A stretch of 64,000 bases of DNA from Termitomyces sp. T153 (lineage: Eukaryota > Basidiomycota > Agaricomycetes > Agaricales > Lyophyllaceae). Made by a program: the position numbers and the translations under genes. The stretch covers positions 62,001 to 126,000 of the forward strand of contig JACKQL020000108.1 in assembly GCA_018296165.2 (NCBI GenBank), in the 5' to 3' direction. The notes beneath the pieces were generated by a model. That model did no database searches. It worked only from the letters and a program-made list of their open reading frames with translations, and was not told where the DNA came from. Below are positions 22,915-35,830 of this stretch, piece after piece (position 1 is the first letter of the stretch; every line of letters starts with the position of its first letter).

Positions 22915-24996
22915 CTAAGAGGGAGAAGAGAGACTTGGGTCCGGACCCAGACGCAGGATGACACGAGGAAGTTTCTTCGGAACACTGATTTCGCCTTCAC
23001 TAGAGCTCGAGCTATCGCTGCTCTCCGTACCGAAGCTCGGTAACACGGAGCCGGGTTTCCTATCTGCACTCGGTTGTGGACTAACGGAGGGTGTAGAGCT
23101 TCCAGACTTCCGATCACGCAGGGTCATGGTAGAAGGAGCAAGCAGTCGCGAGGATGCAGCAGGTATCAACGTTTTGGCGCTCGTATCGAGAGACTGGAAT
23201 ATCTCAACTGCGCGTTCGAGCCAAGGATCGTTCGCGGCGGGGGTTAACGATGGTCGGCCGCTTCGACGTTTCTTTGTGGCTTTCTCCAGCTAAGTATATA
23301 GGGTAGAGATCAGTTTGAGATGATATACGGAAACAGATATGTATGAACGCACTTTAATGAGATTCTCAACGTTCCACCATTCTTCGTCGATTTTTCCTTG
23401 AAGCTGAGTTTCGTCTACCAACCCGGAGATGTGTGCCATAGCGCCACTCATAAGAGCTCGATCACTATATCCACCTTCGAGCACGCTAATGAGCCTCCCT
23501 CTCGCATACTTGTCGCTGAGAACACGGGCGTCGCGAGCAAAGCGGTGATAAAACGATGTTGGGACCTTGCGATTGTGCCTCGACATCGATTCGTATTCGT
23601 GCTCACACGCATCCATGCCACAGCTACAATACAAAACGATTTCTATCAGCTCTCCTTGAGCAAAAAACGAGAAAAGCAATACCACTTACCTGATGAACAC
23701 CATGACATCATCCCCAGGTCCACCTGTGACATCGAGGAAATCTTCAGCCTTCCGCAAGATTTTGCTATACTGCTCCTTATACAACACATCCCAGAATTGT
23801 TGCTCGGTAAAGTAGGTCTGCAGATGGACATTCTCGATATACTGCCCATGTGCGTTGTGCAAGCATACTGAGGCCGCTTGAACGAGCTCTAGTTTCCCGT
23901 CCTAAGGCGGTCAAGTTAGACTCAAGGAAGCGGGTGATAACAGGCATACCTCGCATGGGTATGACAAGATATCATGTGTAGAACCATAGTAGACCTGAAG
24001 TCCGGGTTTTGATGCAGGTGGGGCACCTGCTTCTGCTTCAAGTTTGAGGCGGTACGTTTCTTCATTGATTTGCCATATGATTGACTGGGTACCATTCCCT
24101 GCACTTCATCAATTTCGGAGAGAATAAGATGAGAATAGAGCTTACCGTGATGGAGGTCAATATCAAGGATAACCACGCGGTTCACTCCGTGTTTGAGGTG
24201 GGCTGGTTTAGATCAATGAAAACCCCTTCGTTTAGTCTGAGAATGACGCACCGTGAGCTGCACCAATAGCAATATTGTTCACGAAACAGAATCCTGAAGG
24301 TGTATCCTCCCCGCAATGGTGCCCTGGTGGGCGAATGACGACAAAAGCGCGATTATCAGTCTTCGATGTGATGACATTGTCGACTGCCTCGCAGACAGTT
24401 GCAACTGCACCCTGAATTGCATCGACCGACTCCGGACATACTAAAAAAGCACCTTCAAGAACACTTCAATCTCTTCCATTGAATAGAACTCACGATAAAG
24501 ATCGCCCTGCGGCAACCCTTCAGGAATTTCCGATACTCCATTGCTGATCTTCTCCCGACTGTCTCTCGCCCATCTTTTCAGCTTCTCAAGGTACACATCT
24601 CCATCAATATCACCATGGATGAATTTCACAGCGGCATGATTGAGCAAATCAATAGACGTAGTGCTTCGCACGATCGAAACAGGAGCATGTTGAAAAGTTT
24701 CGGATGTCGGCGTGATGTTCAAGCGACCCAGAGCTCCTGCCAAGTCGTCTGGATCGACAGGCTCAGATTTCGGGACTGCATGAGGAGAGATTGATTCAAG
24801 ACGCGCAAGTGCAGCTGATAGTCCTATTGTTACTGCGCGAAGACGTTCAGGTCTCTCTACTATTGCTGAAAGATCTCGAGATCGAATGTATTTATGTCGA
24901 TAACAAGCATCCTGAAAGAATATAGTAGGTCGTTTGGTTTCAGCTGTTTTAACCGCGTAAGTGCATTTCTTGGATAATGCGGCTTGACGTACTCAT
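22915..24996 (-). CDS. HOS3-type histone deacetylase
   Basis: A multi-exon gene starting at ATG 24996 with a 4-nt coding first exon, followed by an intron with donor GTACGT and acceptor AAAACAG that leads into TETKRPTIFFQDACYRHKYIRSRD. Deacetylase blocks follow: IVERPERL, VVIRPPGHHCGEDTPSGFCFVNNIAIG (catalytic His pair), ILDIDLHHG (metal-binding Asp/His), SCGMDACEHEY (metal ligand Asp) and VLEGGYS. The long spacer between DACEHEY and LEGGYS with SRHNRKVPTSFYHRFA is specific to the Hos3 branch of fungal class II HDACs. The C-terminal exon (23289-22915 region) is a Ser-rich tail. HDACs of this type remove acetyl groups from histones; Hos3 also acts at the bud neck/nuclear pore in yeast. Middle exon borders were not all fixed. 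Confidence 0.88.
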
Positions 24997-25311
24997 GGTT
25001 GGAAAGATAAAAAGTTGAACAAGTCGGTTTCTAAATAAAGATCGCTTGTTGTCGCGTCCAAAGTCGCGTCTCGGCTAATCACCTGGCTGGTGACAAGTTG
25101 GTATAATTTAGCCCTCAGGTTGTCTAGAATATCCCAGCGCCCACATGCGCCCTTTGTCCCCAAAAGAAAGCTCGAAGTAAATTCAAAGGTATTTCATATG
25201 TAATAGATAAGAGCCGTCCACTATCAATCTGATTCCAGAAATGCAAGAAATATATACCAGTACTGTGCAAGGCGTCCTCGCATCTTGCACCTCCGCGCCA
25301 GGATTGTCCGT

Positions 25312-27045
25312 TCACAACACCTGCAATTTATCGAGGAGAATTGCCCAATCCATCACCGTGATACCCTCTTTTAACGCCGCATCCCTGAGCTCACGATCTC
25401 TTGTCTCGTCTGACAAACGAGCGATAGCATGGAGGTGAACATCATTCCTAATTCCGAGCCTCGCAAGCGCAGGGGCCAGATGAAGCAATGAGGGATCACA
25501 CGAATCCAGTATGTGCTCCAAAGCAACGGTCGATGCAGACTTGATGGTGCTGATAGTTGATCCCGACCGCGTAGGATGGAACGAGGGTGTGGATTCTCTC
25601 ATATATATCCTATTGGGAGTCGAGCTACGGGGTGCTGGCTGAGCTTTTGGACGAGAGTGGTCTGGGATCTGTCGCGGAAGAGTTACTGCTACACGTCCAG
25701 GCGAGCTTCGGCTACCGCCTCCACTCCCGTTGAGACCATACGTAGGCTGGGATGGCATAATACCACGTCGGGGGTTCTGTATCGGCCCACGGACGGGTCT
25801 TGGAGGAGTTTGGGGAGGAGTCGGCTGCCCTATTCCTGGTTGCGATCCTGAACCACCTGATCTTGACCTTGGCCTTCTTCGCGATGAGTGGCTCGATGAT
25901 TTGCGGGACGTGGTGACGGGAGAAGCTGTCCGCCTTTGCTGAGTTGAGTGTCAGTCGATCCAAGATACCGTCTTGAAATCACTTACAACTTGAGACACAG
26001 GTCCACTTTCGGATTGCTCATCTGTGATGGTGCGAATGATACTCCCCGGGTCTGACCCCGGAGACCCACCACCCTCCCTCAACGGGGGTGGCGGAAGCGG
26101 CAAGCTCATCTTCCTCGCCCTTGGACTGTCCGTCTGTCCTACCGAACTTGCCTCCTCTTCGTCCGTCTCCTCGTCTCCATCCCCATCATCACGCAGGGTG
26201 ACCTCCTCCGCGGCATAGTCGCGTGCATCCAAGTAATAAATGTCCATATTTGCCTGCTGATCAGCCTCATGAGCAACTTGCTCCCGCCATGTCGATATTG
26301 TCACAGTTCGCTCGGGGCCTGACTCCAAAACTCTTCTGTCCACCATTTCCAAGGAGTGTCGGTGACGTACCCCAACTCCAGTAGTCCTGCCAACGGATCC
26401 TAGACGCGCGGGGTAGCCTATCCTGCTAATACCCGTCGCGTTCGCACTGGTAGTGGTTGTGATCGTTGCTTTGACTGCCTGCCCACTTGAGTCCTGCTCT
26501 CTGCGGCTGCGGGTGGGACTCAGTGTGAGGTCAGGGCCTGCACCGAACTTGCGTTCTAGCTCATTCATGATGCATCCGTAGTCGCCATGATTCTCATACA
26601 ACTCCCGATCTCGCGACTCCCAGGCGTCGCTATTTAATGCTCGTGCTTCATCCCTATCCTTACGCCGGGGAGAGGGAGTGGCGGGCTGTGGCTTTACCAC
26701 CGAGGGTCCCGCGATCGGCCCTTTCGTGATAGTTGCTCGAGCATAATCAGGTGGTAGAGGTGATCTGGACTTTTCCAACCTGTGGACTGGACCACTCCAT
26801 TCAGTATTAGCGCCTCGCGTCGTCGCAGCATCAAAGTCATCATCTATAGGTGGAGAAGTGGAAGATGGCGGAGGCCGCCGTATCACAGTCTTCAAGGACG
26901 GGCCGTATTTATTCGCTACGAGGTAGTATACATCAGGTTCTATAGGGGCATTCCAAAAGTGAACATATGGCGAAAAAAGTACCCGCGAGGGGCGATCCTC
27001 AACCTCACCACGCACCTCTCTCGGTTCCGGGCGCGTCTTGTCCAT
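25312..27045 (-). CDS. Basidiomycete protein of unknown function
   Basis: Two exons (27045-25987 and 25938-25312) joined by a 48-nt intron encode 561 residues. The N-terminal 60 residues include SRVLFSPYVHFWNAPIEPDVYYLV. The middle (about residues 70-480) is low-complexity: Thr/Ser/Pro/Arg-rich with an acidic run and a poly-Pro patch. The last 70 residues are ordered and helical (LEHILDSCDPSLLHLAPALARLGI...TVMDWAILLDKL) and look like a small conserved helical domain. I do not recognise a named family. The start is the first ATG in frame. The 27046-27486 stretch between it and the H3 stop has no other gene. Confidence 0.7.
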
Positions 27046-27486
27046 GTTGTTGGTTCAGGTGGTTGGGCATTGGGAACGGTTTATGGTCGTTACCACTGCT
27101 TCGTTGTCTTCTTGGGAGTCGGAATCCTTGGATTGGGATGCACCAGAACATTCGCGGAGGTGGAAAGTGTGCACGCTTCAAAGACGCTTGTCGGCGATAA
27201 ATAACAAGGCAGCCAACACGAGGCAGCATCGTGGTCATAATTGAATCTACACGTGCCAAATGAAAGGAGTCAAAGACGTTTCAAGTCTGGCCAAGAATGT
27301 GTACTTACTTTTATCAGCTCCTGTATGAACTGCCAAACCGAGACAAGGCGCTTGTTCCAACGTTTACCTCTCATACGTGCAAGAGGGACACGTAACACCG
27401 AATAAAAGGACCAAGATATGAAAAGATGGCATTGCAAATACATAGAGTACAACGGAAGAGAATAAGTTATACAGTGGCGAAAGGGT

Positions 27487-28194
<708 letters not shown>

Positions 28195-29640
28195 TGTCTT
28201 GTGTTAGATATCAAAGTAAAATTATGCAGCAGACTCGATGATCGTGGACGTTGAGGAACAAGTGGTTGCACTTCAGCAAAACTTGATATTTATGTCTCTC
28301 GCGTCTGAACACGTGATGCAATAAACAACTCGTCCGCGACGCGTACATAAAATCAAATATCGCGAATCACGCGACTCCGACGTGTTTGCGGTTTGCGTGA
28401 TCATCCAACTTTATGTAATTAGTTAAATTACTGTATTGCAGTTTTCGAGATAGTATCTTTGAAAAGCAGCAGTTGTTCCAGAGGCGATCGACACTTCTGC
28501 CTCCATCTTTTTTGAAGACTGTAGACTGCGATACCGTCATCCAACTTGTGTGCGATCGTATGCAATCAAATGCCTCCAGAGTCTCTCCCTCGTTTCGAGA
28601 ACTTTTCGCGATATAAGAGAATGTCATGTAAATATCTGTCTTCGTTTTGAACACGTTCCAGTTCTCCTCCAGCGCCTGCGAGCAACACCTCCGGGACTTC
28701 ACATCCCTCGTGGACCACAGCTGTCACTGCCTTGTATTCTCTCTCGTTATCGGTTGCATTCGTTACAATGATGGGACTGTACTAGGGCGGTCACGCATTG
28801 TGGGGCTTGATTCCATCACGCCCGAATCAGGAGATACTATGTTGTAATGGCTCGAGTAGTTCGCTCTCGGTGGGTAACTTGGAACCTCACTCACAAGGCT
28901 TTAACATCACGATGTGCGATGCTAGGACCGTCCGAAACCTCGATCTGTATGATTACTTTCAGATTCTCATGGGCTGAGAGATGATGTTGCGGTATCTGAC
29001 AAAACTTGAGGCATGTTGCATCGTAGGTTCCCTGAAGTTTGACCCAGATCTGAATATGATGAACACCAAAACGGCACGTCATTAAACATGGAGAGTGATT
29101 TTTGCCCTTTGGAATATGGACACAATCCTTGGGATTGTTGAACTGGCTAGCTGGGATCATCCACGTCACTGATTATGAAAGACAAGGAAAGATGAAGTCG
29201 CAAATACGTTCAATACGTGGTCCATAAGGTCTGGGTATTCTGTTTAACTCGTGTGCTCATGTGCATGGAACATATTCTCACAATCTTGTGAGTGAACGCT
29301 AGTGAGATTTGATAAGAAAGAATAATGCCCTCCTGGGCTGTCTAGGATGTAGATAATCAAACCAAATCTTCTTCAAACTCAGCTGGCGGGGGCCAACATC
29401 GTTTCTCGTCTCACATGCAGTTGTCATATTGACTAGTATCTCTCCATGGCACAGGAAAGACAATTCCGGGCTATTGCAAAGCACCTCTTACAGGCAAAGG
29501 AAGTGAAATCCCTTCCATAGAGAATAGAAAACATGATCTTCTGCTTGATCATATTAACAGTCGGGTATATCTCTTGTGCTTATGCATCTCTTGTCTAAAG
29601 GGAATGGTCCCACTTGACTGTAAGTGCTGTATGCATGCGC
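28195..29640. other. H3 promoter and gene-free stretch
   Basis: The first few hundred bases must hold the H3 promoter. Short ORFs beyond it, including one at 28550-28850, match nothing recognisable. From about 29640 the sequence becomes CpG-poor. Confidence 0.4.
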
Positions 29641-30153
29641 TCTTTTTGAGGGAAGGAAAAATGACATGCACCATCCCATCCCCGATCAGGATCAGTTCTG
29701 AAAAATCAAAAATTTACTTCTTTGGAATCAGTGGGAATGAGAACAGGATTGGGATTTGGGATTAGGAAAATGTATAGCAATCCCAGGGAGGAACTGAGGG
29801 TTGGGTTGAGTCCAATGAGGCATAGGGTGAGGAGAGGGGTGAGGAGGATAAAGATTGATTATGTAGTGCTCACACTCATTTTAGTTTCTGCATACAAGCT
29901 ATTATGTATGTTGTGGCTAGGAAAGCATCCAATTTGATAAATGCTGTATGTTACCACCACTTTTTGGTGTATTTTGTCCTGAATTCTAGTCATTTTGAAG
30001 AAAGGCTAATTTAATTTGCTCATATAACATGTGTTAATAGAATGCTCATGGTACTTACTCATGCATCCATCACTCATTAGTCATGATCATTGAGATTACT
30101 TAGACAAAAAGAAAGACAAAGACAAGAAAATATCTAGTAAGAAATCACACTGC

Positions 30154-32257
30154 TCAAATGTCCAATTCACCTGGGATTGGCTCAATTCCATAAGACTCCA
30201 GAATCCCTACAATGTCATCACAGCTGTTTGCTTTTGCAATATCAATGGGGGTTCGTCCTTCTGCATCTTTGACTGTTCTGTCCCATCCTCTATCCAACAA
30301 GACCTTGATCAGATCTGGGTCTGAGTACCATTTACTGGAGTTGTTTACAACAAAGTGGAGCAAGTTCGGACGTCTGTCAGCACCCTGGTCCAAAAGATAT
30401 GCCACAATAGTATGCTGTTGGGACTCCACTGCCATATCAAGGGCTGTCTGCCATTCAGAAATAGAAAACTGTTTGGCTTGAATGTTGATGAGCGAGGGTT
30501 TTCTTTGAACAAGGGCCTTGACACCATCCAAATCATTTTGGTCCACTGCTGCATGCAAAAGGGTATAGCCATTATCATTGTGCCAATCAATATTCAGTCC
30601 ATTGTCCAAAGCATAGGATATATTCTCCTTGTTTCCATGCTCAACAATTTGGAGGTCTATTTCCATTTGTTTGATTTCATGTTGACACCAGCATAGAATA
30701 TTTTTTGTTAAAACATGGTCTTTCCGATGAAGAGCAGATTTCAAAGTTTTCTGCATTCTTGTCCAAATTTGCTCCTCCCAATGTTTCTTGAAAGTAAGAG
30801 GACAATTTAACAAGGTGAATGCAGGATAGCCTGCCCACCAAGTATGATGAGACACTTTGTGGATGCATTCAATCAAGTTGAACCACAGATTCCCTTCAAA
30901 AGTAGTTGATGGCAATGCCACATCTGCAAGTTTGTCCAAGGCAAATAGGACCACATGAGGAAACAAATTGTGTCCCATCACTTCAAGTGAAAAGAACTCC
31001 TCCTCTTTAAGGATCCCAACAATACCCTCAAATACAATTTCTTTGACTGAGGAGTTTGATGAATGGTTTATAAGCCAGTTCAAGGCATCACGTGTGAATT
31101 GACCAGTATTTACAGTCCAAAAGGGGGAGCAGAGTCTGTCTGAAGCATCACTGGAGTCTGGGAATACAGCATTATGCTCCTCATCTTTCAGAGATTTTGT
31201 GGACATAGTTGGCCATGTCTTTTGAGCCTGAGATGCATCTGCATGTCCAGAAAGAAGTTGTTTCCACAAGAACTGGAAAACATGTTTCACAGTACAGAAG
31301 ATGAATGCTATGAGTTGGGCCAAGGGGAATAGGAAGGGAAGGCGATAGGGACAGTCAGTGAAGATTGCAGGGATGATAGAGGTGCCCAAATAGACTAGAA
31401 ATGTAAGAGCAGTTATGAATGCAACCACTGCACATATGGGAGAGGAAAATTGGGAGACATAAAGGGCTAGCCCAACAAGGAAGATGGCAACTGAACTATG
31501 GAGGATTACAGGAAGACCCTCAATGATATCACCAAGTCTCCATTTGACGAGACCTTGGAAACGGAAATGCCGGATGAGAGCGCGAGTCCTTGCACCACCA
31601 GAAACAGTTGATGTATAGGCCTTTGATTATCATTAATCTCAGGGCTCAGGCCAAACTATTCATGTACTCACTTGAATCCATTGCTTGGCTAGGACAGTGA
31701 GAAGGGCAGTGGATAGTGACAATGCAAGGCTGGTGAAAAATAATCCATTCACCCATTGGTCAACTGTGGAAGTATAGGTAAGGCTCCCAGGAGTAAGGAC
31801 AGCTGGTGGTACAGCATCAATGCTGGTACCATTTCCTGCAGCTCTCAACAGCTGGTTAGTCTCTAAAAGGATTGAGACCAAGATCTGCATATTATCCGGT
31901 TGCAAGGCTTGAGATGTTTGGGCCACAAATGTTGTGACCACAGCAGAGAAAAGAGATGCCTGGCCTGAATCTGAGAAAGAGCAACAAAGGGAAGTTTTGA
32001 TAACCCACAAAGACCAGGAGGCCATCCATGATGTTCCGATATCCTGCTATTACATCCGCATCATAATTCTCCGCTTCGTCGAGGTACACATTCCACACCC
32101 GAGCGTTCTCGCTGAATTCCGCTCCTTGCTTATCTGCACTGTACTTTTGCTTATAATCATAGATTCGACTACCTGGGGGAGGATTTGAATTCTGATTCTC
32201 AGCCTCACTGCGTTTGATGGGAGCTGTTCCAAGTGCCATAGGCCCAGTCGATGACAT
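30154..32257 (-). CDS. DUF6535 membrane protein with C-terminal ankyrin repeats
   Basis: Three exons (32257-32009, 31959-31672, 31620-30154) join in frame to 667 residues. The N-terminal part shows the basidiomycete DUF6535 pattern: DEAENYDADVIAGYRNIMDGLLVF, ASLFSAVVTTFVAQT, WVNGLFFTSLALSLSTALLTVLAKQWIQ, then RALIRHFRFQGLVKWRLGDIIEGLPVILHSSVAIFLVGLALYVS, giving several predicted helices in the first 300 residues. The last 130 residues read as ankyrin repeats (GYTLLHAAVDQNDLDGVKALV, TALDMAVESQQHTIVAYLLDQGAD, GRTPIDIAKANSCDDIVGIL). DUF6535 function is unknown; the ankyrin part suggests a cytosolic partner-binding role. Exon 3 and exon 2 are CpG-poor while exon 1 is not, yet the ORF is unbroken over 489 codons. 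Confidence 0.85.
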
Positions 32258-35200
32258 GAGATTTGACGCCGTTATTTGAGATATTGAACAAAGATGAGCA
32301 AGAGCTGTCTAAGAGATGGGAGAAAGAAGTTGAGAGGAGCCATAAGTATCATCACACCGCCAACATGCCGCAGCCTGCCAGGAGTGAGATAGATGCTCAT
32401 TAAGATTAAGCACACCTCGAGGCATCCCTACAAACGGTTACGTCCAAAGCAACATAAAGTGGGTGGTTGTTTCGGAGATCAGAGCAAGACCAGAAACTCG
32501 AGAGGATGGATTACATTTGCTTTTCGGTAATCAATCTAAACTTCAACTCTCAATTATAGCAAGATTCAGCCCCTGACTGAAGTTAGTGGTAGCCGATACA
32601 GGTCTCATAGGATCAGTTGATGATTATTCTTGACTGGGTCATTGCGAGATTGAACAAGGGTGAGCAAAAGAGATGAAGTGAAGGACGATGCCAGAAATGC
32701 CAGCAATCTGCGGTCAGATGGGAGCCGTCAGAAATCAATTTGATCAAGACATTATATCTACAAAGCGGATTTACTGGTATTAGGGCACGCTCTTAAAGTG
32801 TTACGAGATCGGTAAAGATGCTCTAACTCCCTTTTCATTGTTGCGCTCACCTGAACCTCGCGATTTCCCCCACCACATGTATAATTTCCGCTGGGATTAT
32901 GGTCCTATCTGCCCCCATTGCCTCCTAAATACGCTCTCAACCCTATTTGCCTCCCTTTTCACAACCTTTGCCTTCTTCAAACACGTACTTGCGCTCTTAC
33001 TGCACGCTCATCAGTACCTCACATCCGGTCTCTTTGACAGGGTTAAGCAGCGGTTTGGGTGTATCAATAGCAGTTACAAGAGGAAAGTAGTCCAATCGAT
33101 TTATGGAGGAGGATGATGCTAGATGAGAAGACAACAATTTAGCTCGTGTTGATATGTCCCAGCACATTAACTGGATTGTCCTTTTGCTTTCTTCATTTTT
33201 TTTTTGGTTTTACTTATCACGCCATCAGGCCTATGCCATGTGTCCCGACTTGACAACCACTTTGGGATAAATTCCCCTATTGTTATACTTTCTGTCCCCT
33301 AGATACTAACAAGAAAAACAGTACAGGAAAGTTCCCAAGAGAGGAGCGTAGGTGCTGTAACGTGAGATGCAGGGTGCAGAACTAAGATGTCCAAGGACGA
33401 TACTCAGTCCGACATCCCGGCCCTCCGAAAACACTCGCTTTGTCAGCTTTAAACTCAGGCTCAGAAACTGGACGCAGACTCACGTACTACCGTGCATTCT
33501 CAGCACACCATCGTGCATTCTGCCTCGCCTCCCACACAACGTCTACACTGCAGCATGACGCACTGCGCGAACGTGGTGGAAAAGCGGGCAGGACCTAGGG
33601 GAACACTGTGCGTTCTGACATTTATGTGGACACGGTATACGGCGTCACGACTGTTGTAGCAGCCAGTGGAGCTGCAAGGGGTAACCCTAACGATGACGAC
33701 AACGACCGCGATGTTGGGTATATTCCCGGCGCAGGCACGTGGAGGCGGTTCCTGTACGGATTTGGAGTTACCGGTCTTGTTGTTGTCGTGCGAAGGTAGA
33801 CCAGAGTGGTGGAGAAGGTGAAGATGGTATACATGGATTTCTATCTTGTTCGCGTTCGTGGTCGAGCGTAACTAAATTGCGGTCGTCCTCTGCTCGCGAA
33901 AAGGACCCTAGAATCGTGGTCTCCTCTAGCTCTTGAGAGGACCTATCGCGCCCACTCATCTCCCTCTCCTGTTCCCGTGTAGCGCGAGGCAAGATCGAAG
34001 GAGTATCTATTACTGGTTCCTTTGGATCCCGACGTTGTTGTTGATGCGGAAGCTGAAGATGAATGCAATGTTGTGTGCGTGACGTTTGGTGCGCGGAGAG
34101 AAGGGACTTGCTCTTCGGCTAATGTCTGAAAACAGAAGGTTGGTACGATGTCACGGAAACGTAGGAAAATTGAGACCAGAGAAAGAAGAGTTAGAGGGAA
34201 GCCGTACAGACGTGGGAGGTGAGAGAAGGAAGAAGAGTAAGAGAAGGAACGTGCAAGTGAATAATGAAAAAATTACGAAAGTAAGAAAGTGCATATATGT
34301 GCGAAAATGCAAGACAATGTTAAAAAAAATCGCATATAGCCAAAAATAAAGAGTGGAAATGGAATGTGAGCGGGAGCACGATGAGAAGAGGTCTCAATAA
34401 CAAGCTGGCCTTCCGACAGAAAGTGAGAAACCACTAGTGGCTGAGATGAAAATGTATGCCAATAGAATAGGATGAAGGACAAATTTGAGCCAGATGCATG
34501 CATACTGAGAGTTTGGAACGGAAAGAGAAGGCAGATGCGATGGGAAACGAACAGAATGTAAATCCAACGCGTGTAAGAATATAAAGAATAGCAATAAAAC
34601 GGTGTCAAAATGAGTAAACATCGAGAAAAGGCACCGGCACCAAAGCAGCAAAACCGTAATAGTAGAAAGCCAGACACTCACTCTCCAAGACTCAGCCAGC
34701 AACACACCTCCACTCGTACTCGGATTGTCTCTCCTTCTCGTTCTCCTTCGCCGTGCCCGTTCCGTCTTCGAGCGTCGCGAGCCTCGTCTGTCTGCGGTCA
34801 ATCAATCTGGTTCTAGAGGTGAAGCCAGGCGTGAAAGAAATGGGAACGGTGTGTTTATGGTTGCAGTCGGGAGTCATCACAGTGGTGCGGGGTAGACGTG
34901 GTGTGGGTAGGTGTGGAGGCGAGAGGGAATGCACGGTGGTGGTGTGCTGAGGATGCACCCGCTTTTGTTCTCTGAGCCTGAGCGCGGGTAGTCGTGCGAG
35001 CTTGGGGTGGCTGGGCGTGTATTTGAAATTGTGAGCGTCTAGAGAACGGCGGAACAGATGATAGTGCCCCAGAGATTGATAGTTTGTCAAGAAACAGGCT
35101 GTAGCGTACGCGTAATTAGTAAACCAAAAGGGTGAAAGAAATAAAACAAAACGAACAAGTCTATTCCGATTTCCGCTTTACGCGCTGAATTGCATCAACA

Positions 35201-35830
35201 CGAGCCGTATCATCGTCCCTTTCATCCAGCATCGTTTCTTCCATGATAATCACTCTCCTGGGGACAACCACGTTCGGGATAGAGATACTCGCAACAGTTC
35301 TTGTCCACGCATACCCACGATGCATACTGCGAGGGCCAGGGGTAGGAATGGGGACTCTGCATCTATGAGGGTAGCGAGGGCGAGTTCTCTCTCTCCTTTT
35401 CCACTACTCCCTGTCGAATTCGTCGCAGGCGACGATGGCAGATCTATACAGATATAAACAGGGAAAATCAGGAAGAAATAAAGAGGATAAGATGTTTACT
35501 CACTTCTGAAAACTCAAGAGCCAAAGGCCCCGAATTCTGCACCAGACTATCCGGGATATGTCCCTCGGGCAATTGTTTGAACCTTTGATTTCAACTTTCA
35601 ACTCGCGTGAAGCTGATAAACAACGACGTGACACGTGCGCCAAGTACCTGTGCGTTCTTCGGAATACACTCTATTTAGTTAAAGTTTACGTTCTTGCTGC
35701 ACCGTGAGTGTTGAACGTAAGTGAATTAACAAGTGCATATTAGTGTCGTTGACAAGCTAGAGATGACTTAACAGCCATCATCCATCAATCCATCATCGCG
35801 CCTTTCATTGAAGAATTGCTCACAGTACAG
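32258..35830. other. Long stretch without a supported gene
   Basis: CpG content returns to normal here. A 79-codon ORF beginning at an ATG near 32877 on the + strand and several Arg/Ser- or Thr/Pro-rich ORFs near 33.6-35.1 kb lack recognisable domains. On the - strand at 35560-35160 the frames LVQNSGPLALEFSE and GERELALATLIDAESPFLPL look protein-like and are separated by a plausible intron (donor GTGAGT), but no start codon was found, so a gene there is only suspected. Confidence 0.35.

Noticed and set aside
23398..23871. + strand ORF of 157 codons
   Set aside because: It is antisense to the catalytic exons of the HOS3-type deacetylase.
34273..35090. Long - strand ORFs of about 135 codons
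   Set aside because: Low-complexity, overlapping each other in different frames, mostly without ATG starts, and no recognisable domain.
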